A stretch of DNA of 64,000 bases. It comes from an uncultured bacterium. Its GTDB lineage: Bacteria; Bacillota; Clostridia; Lachnospirales; Lachnospiraceae. The notes under the pieces are model-generated. The model saw nothing but the letters and a program-made list of their open reading frames with translations, made no database searches and was not told where the DNA came from. How positions within the stretch are numbered: the stretch's first letter is position 1; every line of letters begins with the position of its first letter. This document shows positions 16,321-24,482 of this stretch, one piece after another. A program made the translations under genes and the position numbers. The stretch spans positions 1 through 64,000 of the forward strand of contig CAOKFN010000017.1 of assembly GCA_948467735.1 (NCBI GenBank), written 5' to 3'.

Positions 16321-17982
16321 ATGGAAGACAATCAAATGGAATTACAGGAAATGCGAAAAGAAGAATATCAGAAAGCAGAAAATCAGAATGGAGGAATACA
16401 GAAAGAAACGCGGATACAGGAAATTCATGAGCTGCAGCCCGCGGAGCTTGCCGCCCATATAGGCGAGACGGTAATGGTTCACGGAAGCATTTATAAAATC
16501 AGGAAGATGCATGGGTTCTGCTTTGTCATTCTCAGAACCGCCCGGTATACGATACAATGCATCTGTGACAGGAAGGAGCTGACGGAACTTCTGACGGAGG
16601 AAGCCTGCGTGAAGCTGACGGCGGAGGTGGTCAAAGAGGACAGGGCGAAATTGGGCGCGGAACTGCATATTGTCAGTGTGGAGCGTCTGTCCGTGCCCGC
16701 GGCGCAGCCGCCCATTGTCATCAATCAGAAGCTGGTGGATACTTCGCTGGAAAATAAATTGGATTTCAGGCCTTTGACGCTGAGGAATGAAAAGGAGAGG
16801 GCGGTGTTCAGAATACAGGAGGGTATCCTGCGGGGATTCCGGCGTTTTTTTGAGAGGGAGCATTTTGTGGAGATTCACAGTCCTAAAATTGTATCCGAGG
16901 GAGCGGAGGGAGGAGCCAATATTTTCCGGCTGGATTATTTTGGGAAGGAAGCTTATCTGGCGCAGAGCCCTCAGTTTTATAAGCAGATGATGGTGGGCGT
17001 GTTCGAGCGGGTCTATGAGATTGGGCCTGTGTTCCGGGCGGAAAAACATGATACCGCCAGACATTTAAACGAATATACGGGCGTAGATTTCGAGATGGGG
17101 TACATTGAGAGCTTTTATGACATTATGGCGATGGAGGTGAAAATGCTGGAAGCTGCCTTTGATGTGCTTGCGGAGGAATATGCCTATGAACTTTCCCTGC
17201 TGGGCGTGGAGCTGCCGGAACTGGCGAAAGTTTGCGGCGGCAGGGAGAAGCCCGGGTTGGCGGAAGTATGCGGGGATGAGGAGAAGTCCGGACTGGCGGA
17301 AGTCTGCGGAGATGAGGAGAAGCCCGGACTGGCGGAAGTCTGCGGAGATGAGGAGAAGCCCGGACTGGCGAAAACCTGCGCGGCTGCGGAAGAAAGAGCG
17401 GCTGTGGAGGGCTCAGCGGCGGAAAAGTCAGGTTTTGCTTTGAATAGGGGAGGGGATTTTGCGTCAGGATGGGTTTCCGGCACGGACGGCAGAAGGGGAA
17501 TCCCGGTACTGACATTTGCGGAGGCGAAACGGCTGGCGGCGGAAGCGCTGGGGCGGGAGCCGAAGGAATGCCATGACTTTGAGCCGGAAGAGGAAAAAAT
17601 GCTGTCGGAAGCGGTAAAGAGGCTTTTTGGAAGCGAGTTTGTATTTGTGACCCATTATCCGGCAAAAAAACGTCCTTTTTATGTGATGGAGGATTCGGCC
17701 CATCCGGGGGAAACGCTCAGCTTTGACTTGATTTTCAGGGGGCTGGAAATTACCACCGGCGGGCAGAGGATTCATGAGTATGGGATGCAGCTTGCAAAGA
17801 TGAAAGAGCGGGGCATGGATGCAGAAGATTTTGAGAGCTATCTGATGATGCATAAAGCCGGAATGCCGCCCCACGGAGGTCTGGGTCTGGGATTGGAGCG
17901 TTTGACCGCAAGGCTTCTGGGGTTTGATAACGTCCGGCAGGCCAGTCTCTTTCCAAGGGATATCCACAGGCTGACGCCATAG
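16321..17982 (+). CDS. aspS: Aspartyl-tRNA synthetase, archaeal/eukaryal type, with repeat insertion
   Basis: About 553 residues from ATG 16321 (AGGCAGGA upstream; an earlier in-frame ATG at 16225 lacks a clear site). It charges tRNA with aspartate; this short type is often non-discriminating (Asp and Asn tRNAs) in Clostridia. An N-terminal OB-fold anticodon-binding domain (VMVHGSIYKIRKMHGFCFV) is followed by class II motif 2 (FRAEKHDTARHLNEYTGVDF) and motif 3 (GLGLGLERLTARLLG). Between them, a stretch of about 95 residues holds four 12-residue repeats (GLAEVCGDEEKP type) and an Ala-rich tail, where relatives have a short linker. The reading frame and all motifs are intact, so the enzyme is probably active. 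Confidence 0.9.
   Translation: MEDNQMELQEMRKEEYQKAENQNGGIQKETRIQEIHELQPAELAAHIGETVMVHGSIYKIRKMHGFCFVILRTARYTIQCICDRKELTELLTEEACVKLTAEVVKEDRAKLGAELHIVSVERLSVPAAQPPIVINQKLVDTSLENKLDFRPLTLRNEKERAVFRIQEGILRGFRRFFEREHFVEIHSPKIVSEGAEGGANIFRLDYFGKEAYLAQSPQFYKQMMVGVFERVYEIGPVFRAEKHDTARHLNEYTGVDFEMGYIESFYDIMAMEVKMLEAAFDVLAEEYAYELSLLGVELPELAKVCGGREKPGLAEVCGDEEKSGLAEVCGDEEKPGLAEVCGDEEKPGLAKTCAAAEERAAVEGSAAEKSGFALNRGGDFASGWVSGTDGRRGIPVLTFAEAKRLAAEALGREPKECHDFEPEEEKMLSEAVKRLFGSEFVFVTHYPAKKRPFYVMEDSAHPGETLSFDLIFRGLEITTGGQRIHEYGMQLAKMKERGMDAEDFESYLMMHKAGMPPHGGLGLGLERLTARLLGFDNVRQASLFPRDIHRLTP
17221..17376 (+). repeat. 36-bp in-frame tandem repeat inside aspS
   Basis: Four units start at 17221, 17257, 17293 and 17329, plus a partial fifth; each is 36 bases and encodes LAEVCGDEEKPG or a near variant. 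The third and fourth units are identical, the first two diverge, indicating recent expansion. Confidence 0.95.
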
Positions 17983-18059
17983 GGGCCGCGGCGGAGCTAA
18001 GAGATTTTTTATGCTTGTAAGAAAATAAAATAATTTTTTAAGTATGGCAAAATTTACTG

Positions 18060-18088
18060 TTGTAATATTGGAAGGTTTTCGTTATAAT
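18060..18088 (+). promoter_or_regulatory. Promoter of the 6S-like RNA
   Basis: TTGTAA, 17-base spacer, consensus TATAAT; predicted start near 18095. Confidence 0.75.
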
Positions 18089-18094
18089 ATAAGT

Positions 18095-18351
18095 AACCTG
18101 AAATGTGCGATAACTCCTGTTTATTTTTGAACCTACATTTCTTTCAACGGGATTCCTATATTGTCAGGCGGCTGTCAAGCCCTCACTGCACAGGAGGTCA
18201 TCCTCGCTGTGGAGGATTGGAAGGGAAGGCAAAAGCGCTGACTGCGGCTGCCCACCTAGCATTGCTAGGAGTCAAGAGGCAGGGGGCGGCATTTCGGGTG
18301 TTTATTCCAATATTTATACAGAAGAAGGCAGTCCTTTTGGACTGCTTTTTT
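18095..18351 (+). ncRNA. Structured RNA, probable 6S (SsrS)-type
   Basis: A promoter and a perfect terminator frame a transcript of about 257 bases without a convincing reading frame. It folds by eye into: a closing stem CCTGAAATG (18097-18105) with CATTTCGGG (18290-18298); a second pair CTCCTG (18114-18119) with CAGGGG (18280-18285); a GTCAG/CTGAC pair; an apical hairpin CACAG-GAGG-TCAT-CCTC-G-CTGTG; and a small CCTAGC-ATT-GCTAGG hairpin on the 3' side. A long rod with a large internal bubble and a small 3'-side hairpin is the plan of 6S RNA, which binds sigma-A RNA polymerase. The segment TTTTTGAACCTACATTT resembles clostridial 6S as I remember it. It could instead be another clostridial structured RNA. 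Confidence 0.62.
18328..18351 (+). terminator. Terminator of the 6S-like RNA
   Basis: GCAGTCC-TTTT-GGACTGC followed by six T. Perfect seven-base stem. Confidence 0.92.
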
Positions 18352-18489
18352 GAAATGACAGTTTATCCCGGCAGGCTGCGGGGCCGCCCGAGGCCTGCGG
18401 GTATCGGGCGGCATAGTCCTGCGGAGGCGTCTGCGGGGCAGGAGTTTTTTGTTTCATAACAATGGTAGGTTAAAGTTAGGAGAGAGGAA

Positions 18490-20487
18490 TTGAATCAAAA
18501 CAAATGGGGCTTGAATAAATCTCAAAGAATGCAGTTAAAAGCATTCATCTGTCTGCTGGGAGTTCTGCTTCTGGTAATTCTGCTGTTGGGAAAGCTGATT
18601 TTCATGCTGATACATAGGGGGGATAAAGAAATTCCCCTGCCGCATATTCCCATCGTCCGGGTATTTCCCAATGTGTGGGTTATGGAGATGGGAGATGGTG
18701 GGCTTACGATTTTTCGGGACGGACAGAGGGAGGAGTATCCTTGGGCGGTGACGGCTGTGGACGAGGAGGGAAGGGAATCGTTCTATAGGCCCGATGCATC
18801 CGCAAGGGAGCAGGTGGCGGATGTGATATTGGTGGACGGGTGTGTCTCGCTTCTTCGGCCCAAGACGGATAAAATTAACGGAAAAATACTCAGTGCGGAT
18901 TCGTCCGGCGTGGAGGTGGAGGGTTACGGCCGGCTTCCGCTGGCGGCGGATTACAGGGGGTATCGGCTGTATGACAGTCTGGAAATGTGTACCGTGCGGG
19001 ATTTGTTTTTCGGCTATAATTTTACGGATTTGTGTGTGGAAAACGGGGAAATCTGCGGCGTCCTTATGGCCAAGGAGGAGGCCATGGAGTACATACGGGT
19101 TCTGATCAAAGCTTCCGATTATGAGGGGAATTTTCATGAGCGGCCTGTGCTTGCCTGCAATGTGGATTATACGGTGATATACGGTTCCTATGAGGATTTG
19201 AAGCAGGAAAGGCATTCCGCCGGGGAGGAATTGTCGTTTGACAGTGATTCGGGTTATTTTGAGAGCGACCGCATCAAAATTGTTCCCGATGTGCTCACGG
19301 GCAGAATTACGTTAAAAAACTGCGGCAGGAGTCAGGGGACGCCTTCCTACAGGGGACAGATGGAGCTTCTGCGGACGGACAAGGGCATTGTGGTGATTAA
19401 CGAAGTCCTTATGGAAGAGTATTTGTACAGCGTGGTGCCCAGCGAGATGCCCTCCAGATACCCTTCCGAGGCGCTGAAGGCGCAGGCGGTCTGCGCCAGA
19501 ACTTATGCCTATGCCCATATGCAGTATGCGGGCTATCCTCAGTATGGCGCCCATGTGGACGACAGCACATCCTATCAGGTATATAACAATATCTTGGAGC
19601 AGGAGAGCACTACCACCGCGGCGAAGGATACATACGGACAGCTTCTCTTTACGCAGGAGGGCGATCTGGCGGGGACTTATTATTATTCCACTTCCTGCGG
19701 GGTGGGGAGCGACGCGACCGTGTGGAAGACGCAGGAGGCGGCGGAGCTTACTTATCTGAAGGCGAAGCCTTTGAACAAGACCGCCATGAAAGAGGAAATT
19801 TCCCAAGGGGGGACGGATGGGGAGATTGTGCCGGCAGGAAATATGCAGGGGGGCGGTCTGCCGATAGATGCGTCCGGTCTGGGGGAACGGCTGAGAGAGG
19901 AAGAGGTGTTTGCGGCGTTTATCTCTACGGTGAATGAGGATGATTTTGAGTTAAACGAGGGGTGGTATCGCTGGACGTATGAGGTGGAAGAAATTGATCG
20001 GGAACATATGCTGGAGGTACTTCAGAAGCGTTATACTGCAAACAGCAGGCTGGTGCTGACATGGAAGGACGGGGAATACGTCAGCGAGGAAATCGACCGG
20101 CTGGATGATATCAAGGACATTTACATAGAGAGCCGGGGCAGCGGCGGCGTGGCGGATGAGCTGGTGATAGAAACCCAGTCCCAGAAAATCAAAGTGATTT
20201 CCGAACATAATATTCGATATGTGCTAAATGACGGGAAGGCGGCGGTGGTGAGGCGAAGCGGCGGCAAGGTTTCCTGTCCCACCCTGCTTCCCAGCGCTTT
20301 TTTTATCATAGAGACTGGAAGAGAAGGGGAAAATGTGGTAAAATATGTTTTGACGGGAGGGGGATATGGTCATGGTGTGGGAATGAGCCAGAACGGCGCT
20401 ATGGAAATGGCAAAGGCCGGCTATTCCTCAGAGGAGATACTGTTGTATTTCTATGAAGATTGTGCGATAGAAAATATATATGAATAG
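18490..20487 (+). CDS. SpoIID/LytB-domain protein, membrane-anchored
   Basis: 665 residues from TTG 18490 (GGAGAGAGG just upstream). Residues 17-40 form one membrane anchor, so most of the protein is outside the cell or in the forespore-mother cell space. After an unrecognised N-terminal region (about 45-265) comes the SpoIID core: VVPSEMPSRYPSEALKAQAV with catalytic-type Glu319, STSYQVYNN, YYYSTSCG and the C-terminal YGHGVGMSQNGAMEMAK. SpoIID is a lytic transglycosylase acting on denuded glycan; LytB types modify amidase activity. A low-complexity stretch (about 430-465) separates parts of the core. It is longer than B. subtilis SpoIID (343), so it may be a vegetative wall enzyme rather than the sporulation protein. 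Confidence 0.85.
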   Translation: MNQNKWGLNKSQRMQLKAFICLLGVLLLVILLLGKLIFMLIHRGDKEIPLPHIPIVRVFPNVWVMEMGDGGLTIFRDGQREEYPWAVTAVDEEGRESFYRPDASAREQVADVILVDGCVSLLRPKTDKINGKILSADSSGVEVEGYGRLPLAADYRGYRLYDSLEMCTVRDLFFGYNFTDLCVENGEICGVLMAKEEAMEYIRVLIKASDYEGNFHERPVLACNVDYTVIYGSYEDLKQERHSAGEELSFDSDSGYFESDRIKIVPDVLTGRITLKNCGRSQGTPSYRGQMELLRTDKGIVVINEVLMEEYLYSVVPSEMPSRYPSEALKAQAVCARTYAYAHMQYAGYPQYGAHVDDSTSYQVYNNILEQESTTTAAKDTYGQLLFTQEGDLAGTYYYSTSCGVGSDATVWKTQEAAELTYLKAKPLNKTAMKEEISQGGTDGEIVPAGNMQGGGLPIDASGLGERLREEEVFAAFISTVNEDDFELNEGWYRWTYEVEEIDREHMLEVLQKRYTANSRLVLTWKDGEYVSEEIDRLDDIKDIYIESRGSGGVADELVIETQSQKIKVISEHNIRYVLNDGKAAVVRRSGGKVSCPTLLPSAFFIIETGREGENVVKYVLTGGGYGHGVGMSQNGAMEMAKAGYSSEEILLYFYEDCAIENIYE

Positions 20488-20498
20488 GAGCATTTTTC

Positions 20499-21317
20499 GT
20501 GGTTCGTGAAGTCTTATCTGTAATCATAGATTTTTCCGGCCAGCTGGGGAAAAAGAAAATAAATGATTTCGCCGCCAGCACGGCATTTTTCTTCTTTTTG
20601 TCCGTGGTGCCGCTGTTGATTATGATATGCACCATTATTCCCTATACGCCGCTGACGGAGGAAAATCTGGTGGAGCTGGTGACGGATTTTCTGCCCGATC
20701 AGGTGGATCCGGTGGCGGAGAGCCTGATAGCGGACGTCTATGACAAATCCGCGGGGATTCTTTCCATTGCAATTATCGCAACGCTCTGGTCTGCGTCAAA
20801 GGGAGTCATGGCGTTAATGCGGGGATTGAATGTGGTCAATGACGTGGAAGAGCAGAGAAATTTTCTCGTGGTGCGCATCATTGCGTCCTTTTATACCATA
20901 GTGATGCTGGTGGTGGTGATTCTGTCTCTTTTTGTGATGGTATTCGGGGATCAGCTGGTGACATTGATTCTGCATCGGGTTCCAAGGCTCAGGCAGGTGG
21001 TTTCTTTTGCCATGAATTTCAGGTTTCTGCTGGTATGGGTGGTTTTGTCCATATTGTTTGCGGCGGTTTATGCCTATGTGCCCGATAAGAAGCTGAATTT
21101 TAAGGAACAGATACCCGGCGCGGTATTTTCCGCCGTGGTGTGGAGTATTTTCTCATGGGGATTTTCCAGTTATGTGACTTACGGCAATTCCTATGGTATT
21201 TACGGCAGTCTGTCGGTGATTATCATTGTGCTTTTGTGGATGTATTTTTGTATGTATATTATTTTGATCGGGGCGTACTTGAACCGGTATTTTGAGTCCG
21301 TGAACGGGGCGGCGTAG
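20499..21317 (+). CDS. YihY/virulence factor BrkB-family membrane protein
   Basis: 272 residues from GTG 20499, with AGGAG overlapping the end of the previous gene, so it is likely translated from the same mRNA. Six hydrophobic segments and the family features are visible: AFFFFLSVVPLLIM in helix one, SKGVMALMRGLNVV, and WSIFSWGFSSYVTYGNSYGIYGS late in the protein. The family was once called RNase BN, but that activity belongs to another protein; its role is unknown, perhaps transport. Confidence 0.9.
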   Translation: MVREVLSVIIDFSGQLGKKKINDFAASTAFFFFLSVVPLLIMICTIIPYTPLTEENLVELVTDFLPDQVDPVAESLIADVYDKSAGILSIAIIATLWSASKGVMALMRGLNVVNDVEEQRNFLVVRIIASFYTIVMLVVVILSLFVMVFGDQLVTLILHRVPRLRQVVSFAMNFRFLLVWVVLSILFAAVYAYVPDKKLNFKEQIPGAVFSAVVWSIFSWGFSSYVTYGNSYGIYGSLSVIIIVLLWMYFCMYIILIGAYLNRYFESVNGAA

Positions 21318-21441
21318 AGAGAAAGGGGGAATGAGAAGCTTCGGGATGGGAAAACGCAGGAGGATGGACGAAGAAGATATTATTTCAGAAATTCTTGAAG
21401 ATTGTTAGTTATGGATTTCGGACGCGAGAGGAGGAAAGATA

Positions 21442-22284
21442 ATGGAATTACCATTTCAAATTGATTTGACAGGCGAGATTGCCGTGGTGACGGGGGGCAG
21501 CGGCGTGATTGGGGGAATGTTTTCCAGAGCGCTGGCAAAGTGCGGCGCGAAGGTTGCGGTGCTGGGCAGGAAGGCGGAAAACGGAATTCCCGTGGTCAGC
21601 GACATTGAGGCGGAGGGCGGCGAGGCCATTTCCGTGGCCGCCAACGTGCTGGACAGGGAGAGTCTGGAAGAGGCCAAAAAGGCGGTTCTGGATAAGTGGG
21701 GAAAGATTAATATTCTAGTGAACTGCGCGGGAGGCGCGGTGAAGAGCGCGGAGATTCCGCAGGATCAATTTTCCGACGGGGACGGGAACATGCTGAATTT
21801 CTTTACGGCGGATATGGAGAATGTGCGCAAGGAGCTGGATCTGAATCTCTACGGAACCCTGCTGCCCACGCAGGTGTTCGGCGCGGCCATGGTGGGGCAG
21901 GAGAACGCGAATATTATCAATATTTCCAGCATGGGCGCCTATGGCCCGCTGACCAGAATTCCGGGATATTCCAGCGCGAAGGCGGCAATCTCCAACTTTA
22001 CGGAGTGGGCGGCGAATTATTTCGCCAAGAGCGGCATTCGGGTCAATGCGCTGGCGCCGGGCTTTTTCCAGACGCCTCAGAACCATGCCCTTCATTTTAA
22101 TGAGGACGGGACGCCGACGCCCAGAAGCCAGAAGATTATCGACAGCACTCCCATGGGAAAATACGGGGAGCCGGAGGATTTGATCGGGGCGCTTTTGTTT
22201 CTGGTGAGCCCGAAGGGGAGCGGCTTTGTGACGGGCGTTATCCTTCCGGTGGACGGAGGGTTCCACTGTTATCTGGGCGTCTAA
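21442..22284 (+). CDS. SDR-family oxidoreductase, D-mannonate (fructuronate) type
   Basis: 280 residues. The nucleotide-binding motif is TGGSGVIG (17-24), followed by NCAGG (94-98) and the catalytic Ser162/Tyr176/Lys180 (ISSMGAYGPLTRIPGYSSAK). The Asp/Arg after beta-2 (GRKAEN) and the inserted loop QFSDGDGNMLNFFTADMENV match the D-mannonate oxidoreductases of the SDR type (B. subtilis UxuB), which interconvert D-fructuronate and D-mannonate in hexuronate breakdown. A glucuronidase gene lies about 19 kb away, giving a loose functional link. The GAGAGGAGG ribosome site is strong. Other 2-keto sugar substrates remain possible. Confidence 0.82.
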   Translation: MELPFQIDLTGEIAVVTGGSGVIGGMFSRALAKCGAKVAVLGRKAENGIPVVSDIEAEGGEAISVAANVLDRESLEEAKKAVLDKWGKINILVNCAGGAVKSAEIPQDQFSDGDGNMLNFFTADMENVRKELDLNLYGTLLPTQVFGAAMVGQENANIINISSMGAYGPLTRIPGYSSAKAAISNFTEWAANYFAKSGIRVNALAPGFFQTPQNHALHFNEDGTPTPRSQKIIDSTPMGKYGEPEDLIGALLFLVSPKGSGFVTGVILPVDGGFHCYLGV

Positions 22285-22290
22285 GTGTGA

Positions 22291-22695
22291 GAAGAAAATC
22301 TAATCGCTTTATACATTGATAAGAACCATGGGAAGTGCGAGGTGTTTCTGGCTCCGTTTGCCGTGTTTTTAAACGAGGATGACTATAATTATGTGGAGCC
22401 TGATATTTCGGTCATATGCGATGGGAGCAGGCTGAATGAAAAGGGCTGCAATGGAGCGCCGGATTGGGTGATCGAAGTAACTTCCCCATCGAATCCTCAG
22501 ACGGATTACGGAGTCAAGCTTTTTAAATATCGCACCGCAGGCGTTCGGGAATATTGGATTGTGAATCCCCAGAAAAAAACCGTAATTGTGTATGACTTTG
22601 AAAAGGACGAGAAGTCAAACCAGTTTATTTTTGACGATGATATTCCGGGTTGTATTTTTGATGATTTAAGCATTCGCATTGCTGATCTGTTATAA
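22291..22695 (+). pseudogene. Uma2-family (DUF820) protein, 5'-truncated remnant
   Basis: The frame opens right after the SDR gene and reads ENLIALYIDKNHGKCEVFLA, then PDISVICD, APDWVIEVTSPS and GVREYWIVNP, which are the middle and C-terminal parts of the Uma2 PD-(D/E)XK fold (Asp and Glu active-site positions retained). The first about 60 residues of the family, including the LPEGVRYELIDG segment, are missing. The nearest start codon (GTG 22342) has no ribosome site. I read it as a decayed remnant; Uma2 proteins are widespread and their function is unclear. Confidence 0.78.
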
Positions 22696-22727
22696 GATAT
22701 TTGCCGCAGGGGGCCAAAAAATTTTAC

Positions 22728-22756
22728 TTGACATTTTTCAGCGGAGCAAGTATGAT
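22728..22756 (+). promoter_or_regulatory. Promoter of the pheST T-box leader
   Basis: Consensus TTGACA, 17-base spacer, TATGAT; start near 22763. Confidence 0.82.
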
Positions 22757-22762
22757 TAGAAA

Positions 22763-23058
22763 TCAGTAGAATAGTCAAAGGCATGGATGGTGCATAGTAG
22801 GGATTTATTTTCTTGCAGAGAGAGGGAGTCGTCGGCTGAAAGCTTCCTTAAGTTCAGGTAAATCGCGAATTTCCCACCGGAGCCGCCCAAGGGAAGGCAG
22901 CGCGGAAGCAGTATGCTGGTAGCTTGGGCCGCAGGGCGCATGTTACGCGCAGAGAAGAGCTTTTTGCCCGCTATTGGGAGCGAAAGGAAGCAGGGTGGTA
23001 CCGCGGAGCGATTCGTCCCTTGCAGTTTTGGATGCAGAACTGCAGGGGGCGTTTTTTG
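22763..23058 (+). promoter_or_regulatory. T-box riboswitch (tRNA-Phe sensing) upstream of pheS
   Basis: The invariant T-box AGGGTGGTACCGCGG is at 22992-23006. The upstream half has the AG-bulge region GCAGAGAGAGGGAG, CTGAAAGCTTCC, and a plausible specifier codon TTC (Phe) at 22871-22873 just before CCACCGG. Downstream, CCCTTGCAGTTTT pairs with the mirror arm CAGAACTGCAGGGG and a T-run to form the terminator (23017-23057). Uncharged tRNA-Phe should pair its 3' end with the T-box and allow transcription into pheST. The gene it controls and the codon agree. Confidence 0.93.
23017..23057 (+). terminator. T-box-controlled terminator
   Basis: Stem CCCTTGCAGTTTTG / CAGAACTGCAGGGG with a short loop, followed by GTTTTTT. 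It overlaps the alternative antiterminator pairing with the T-box. Confidence 0.85.
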
Positions 23059-23117
23059 CGTGAATCCATGGCGCCATGCAGGCGGCCGTTGACGGATAGG
23101 AGAAAGAGAGGAAGCAT

Positions 23118-24146
23118 ATGAAAGCCAGACTGGAACAGATCAGGGAAAAGGCGATTTCGCAGATTAGGGGATGCGATTCCGCCGAGAAATTAAACGAAGT
23201 GAGGGTGGCCATCCTTGGGAAAAAGGGAGAGCTGACGGACTTGCTCAAATCCATGAAGGAGGTGGCGCCGGAGGACCGGCCGAAGGTCGGGCAGATGGTA
23301 AACGAGGCCAGATCCGAAATCGAGAGGGTTTTGGAGGAGCATAAGTCTAAAATGGAGAAGGCTCTGAGAGAGGCGAAGATGAAGTCGGAAGTCATTGATG
23401 TGACGCTTCCGGCCCGCAAAGCGGAGATGGGCCACAGGCATCCTAACAACATTGCCTTGGAGGAAGTGGAGAGGATTTTCGTGGGCATGGGTTACGAAGT
23501 GGTGGAGGGAAGCGAGGTTGAGAAGGATTATTATAATTTTGAGGCCTTAAATATCCCGGCGGACCATCCTGCAAAGGATGAACAGGATACCTTTTATGTG
23601 GCCTGCGAGACAGGGGATATTCTTCTGCGCACTCAGACTTCGGGAGTTCAGATACACGAAATGGAGAAGGGAAGGCTGCCCATCAGGATGATCGCTCCCG
23701 GCCGGGTGTTCCGTTCGGACGAGGTGGACGCCACCCATTCGCCCTGCTTCCATCAGATTGAGGGGCTTGTGATAGATAAGCACATTACTTTCGCGGATTT
23801 GAAGGGGACGCTGGCGGAGTTTGCCAAGGCGTTGTTCGGGGAAGACACCAAGGTGAAGTTCAGGCCCCACCATTTCCCTTTCACGGAGCCCAGCGCCGAG
23901 ATGGATGTGAGCTGTTTCAAATGCGGGGGCGGCGGCTGCCGTTTCTGCAAGGGAAGCGGCTGGATTGAGATTCTCGGCTGCGGTATGGTGCATCCCCATG
24001 TGCTTGAGATGAGCGGCATTGATCCGGAAGCGTATACCGGTTTTGCTTTCGGCATAGGGCTGGAGAGGATTGCCCTTTTGAAATATGAGATTGACGACAT
24101 GCGGCTTCTGTATGAGAACGATATACGGTTTCTCAGGCAGTTTTAA
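23118..24146 (+). CDS. pheS: Phenylalanyl-tRNA synthetase alpha subunit
   Basis: 342 residues, normal length. N-terminal coiled coil (1-85), then the class II catalytic core: motif 2 FRSDEVDATHSPCFHQIEGL, the Cys cluster CFKCGGGGCRFCKGSGW typical of Gram-positive PheS, and motif 3 GFAFGIGLERIALLKYEIDD with the C-terminal RLLYENDIRFLRQF. With PheT it forms the alpha2-beta2 enzyme that charges tRNA-Phe. Expression is governed by the T-box upstream. The GAGAGGAAG ribosome site supports the ATG. Confidence 0.97.
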   Translation: MKARLEQIREKAISQIRGCDSAEKLNEVRVAILGKKGELTDLLKSMKEVAPEDRPKVGQMVNEARSEIERVLEEHKSKMEKALREAKMKSEVIDVTLPARKAEMGHRHPNNIALEEVERIFVGMGYEVVEGSEVEKDYYNFEALNIPADHPAKDEQDTFYVACETGDILLRTQTSGVQIHEMEKGRLPIRMIAPGRVFRSDEVDATHSPCFHQIEGLVIDKHITFADLKGTLAEFAKALFGEDTKVKFRPHHFPFTEPSAEMDVSCFKCGGGGCRFCKGSGWIEILGCGMVHPHVLEMSGIDPEAYTGFAFGIGLERIALLKYEIDDMRLLYENDIRFLRQF

Positions 24147-24482
24147 AGGAGACGGAGGCCGTGGACGGGCTGGCGGACTGAAAAAGAAATGCGGCGGGCT
24201 GCCGATGGGGCGAAAATAGGGAAGCAGAATGCCGCAGCCGGGGAAATCTGCGGTGGAAGCAATAGGGAGTCGGAGCCGCAGAAAAAAGTCGGGGCTGAAA
24301 GGACGAGGAATCGGAATCGCGATGAGGAGAAGTTCTGAACCGAGAGGAAAGGGAATCGGAATCGCGATGAGGAAAATTTAGAATCAAAGTGATAGGAATA
24401 TAGGACTAAGCTGAGAAAAGTGAAGTGAAAAAGCAGCAGAAGTCAGGACTGGAAATGTAAAATTCAGGAAAGGAAGAAACGC
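24147..24482 (+). other. pheS-pheT gap with a duplicated 22-bp motif
   Basis: An unusually long gap (336 bases) for this pair, purine-rich, without a gene. GGAATCGGAATCGCGATGAG (plus GA) occurs twice, at 24307-24328 and 24352-24373, 45 bases apart. No promoter or terminator is evident, so pheST is still expected to be one transcript. Confidence 0.7.

Noticed and set aside
17221..17376. Repeat in aspS as a CRISPR-like array
   Set aside because: 36-bp units are contiguous, in frame, and without spacers.
17123..17665. Proline-rich minus-strand frame opposite aspS
   Set aside because: It is the antisense reading of the repeat insertion.
21331..21408. 25-codon frame between the YihY and SDR genes
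   Set aside because: The G-rich tract before its ATG is too close to serve as a ribosome site, and nothing supports the product.
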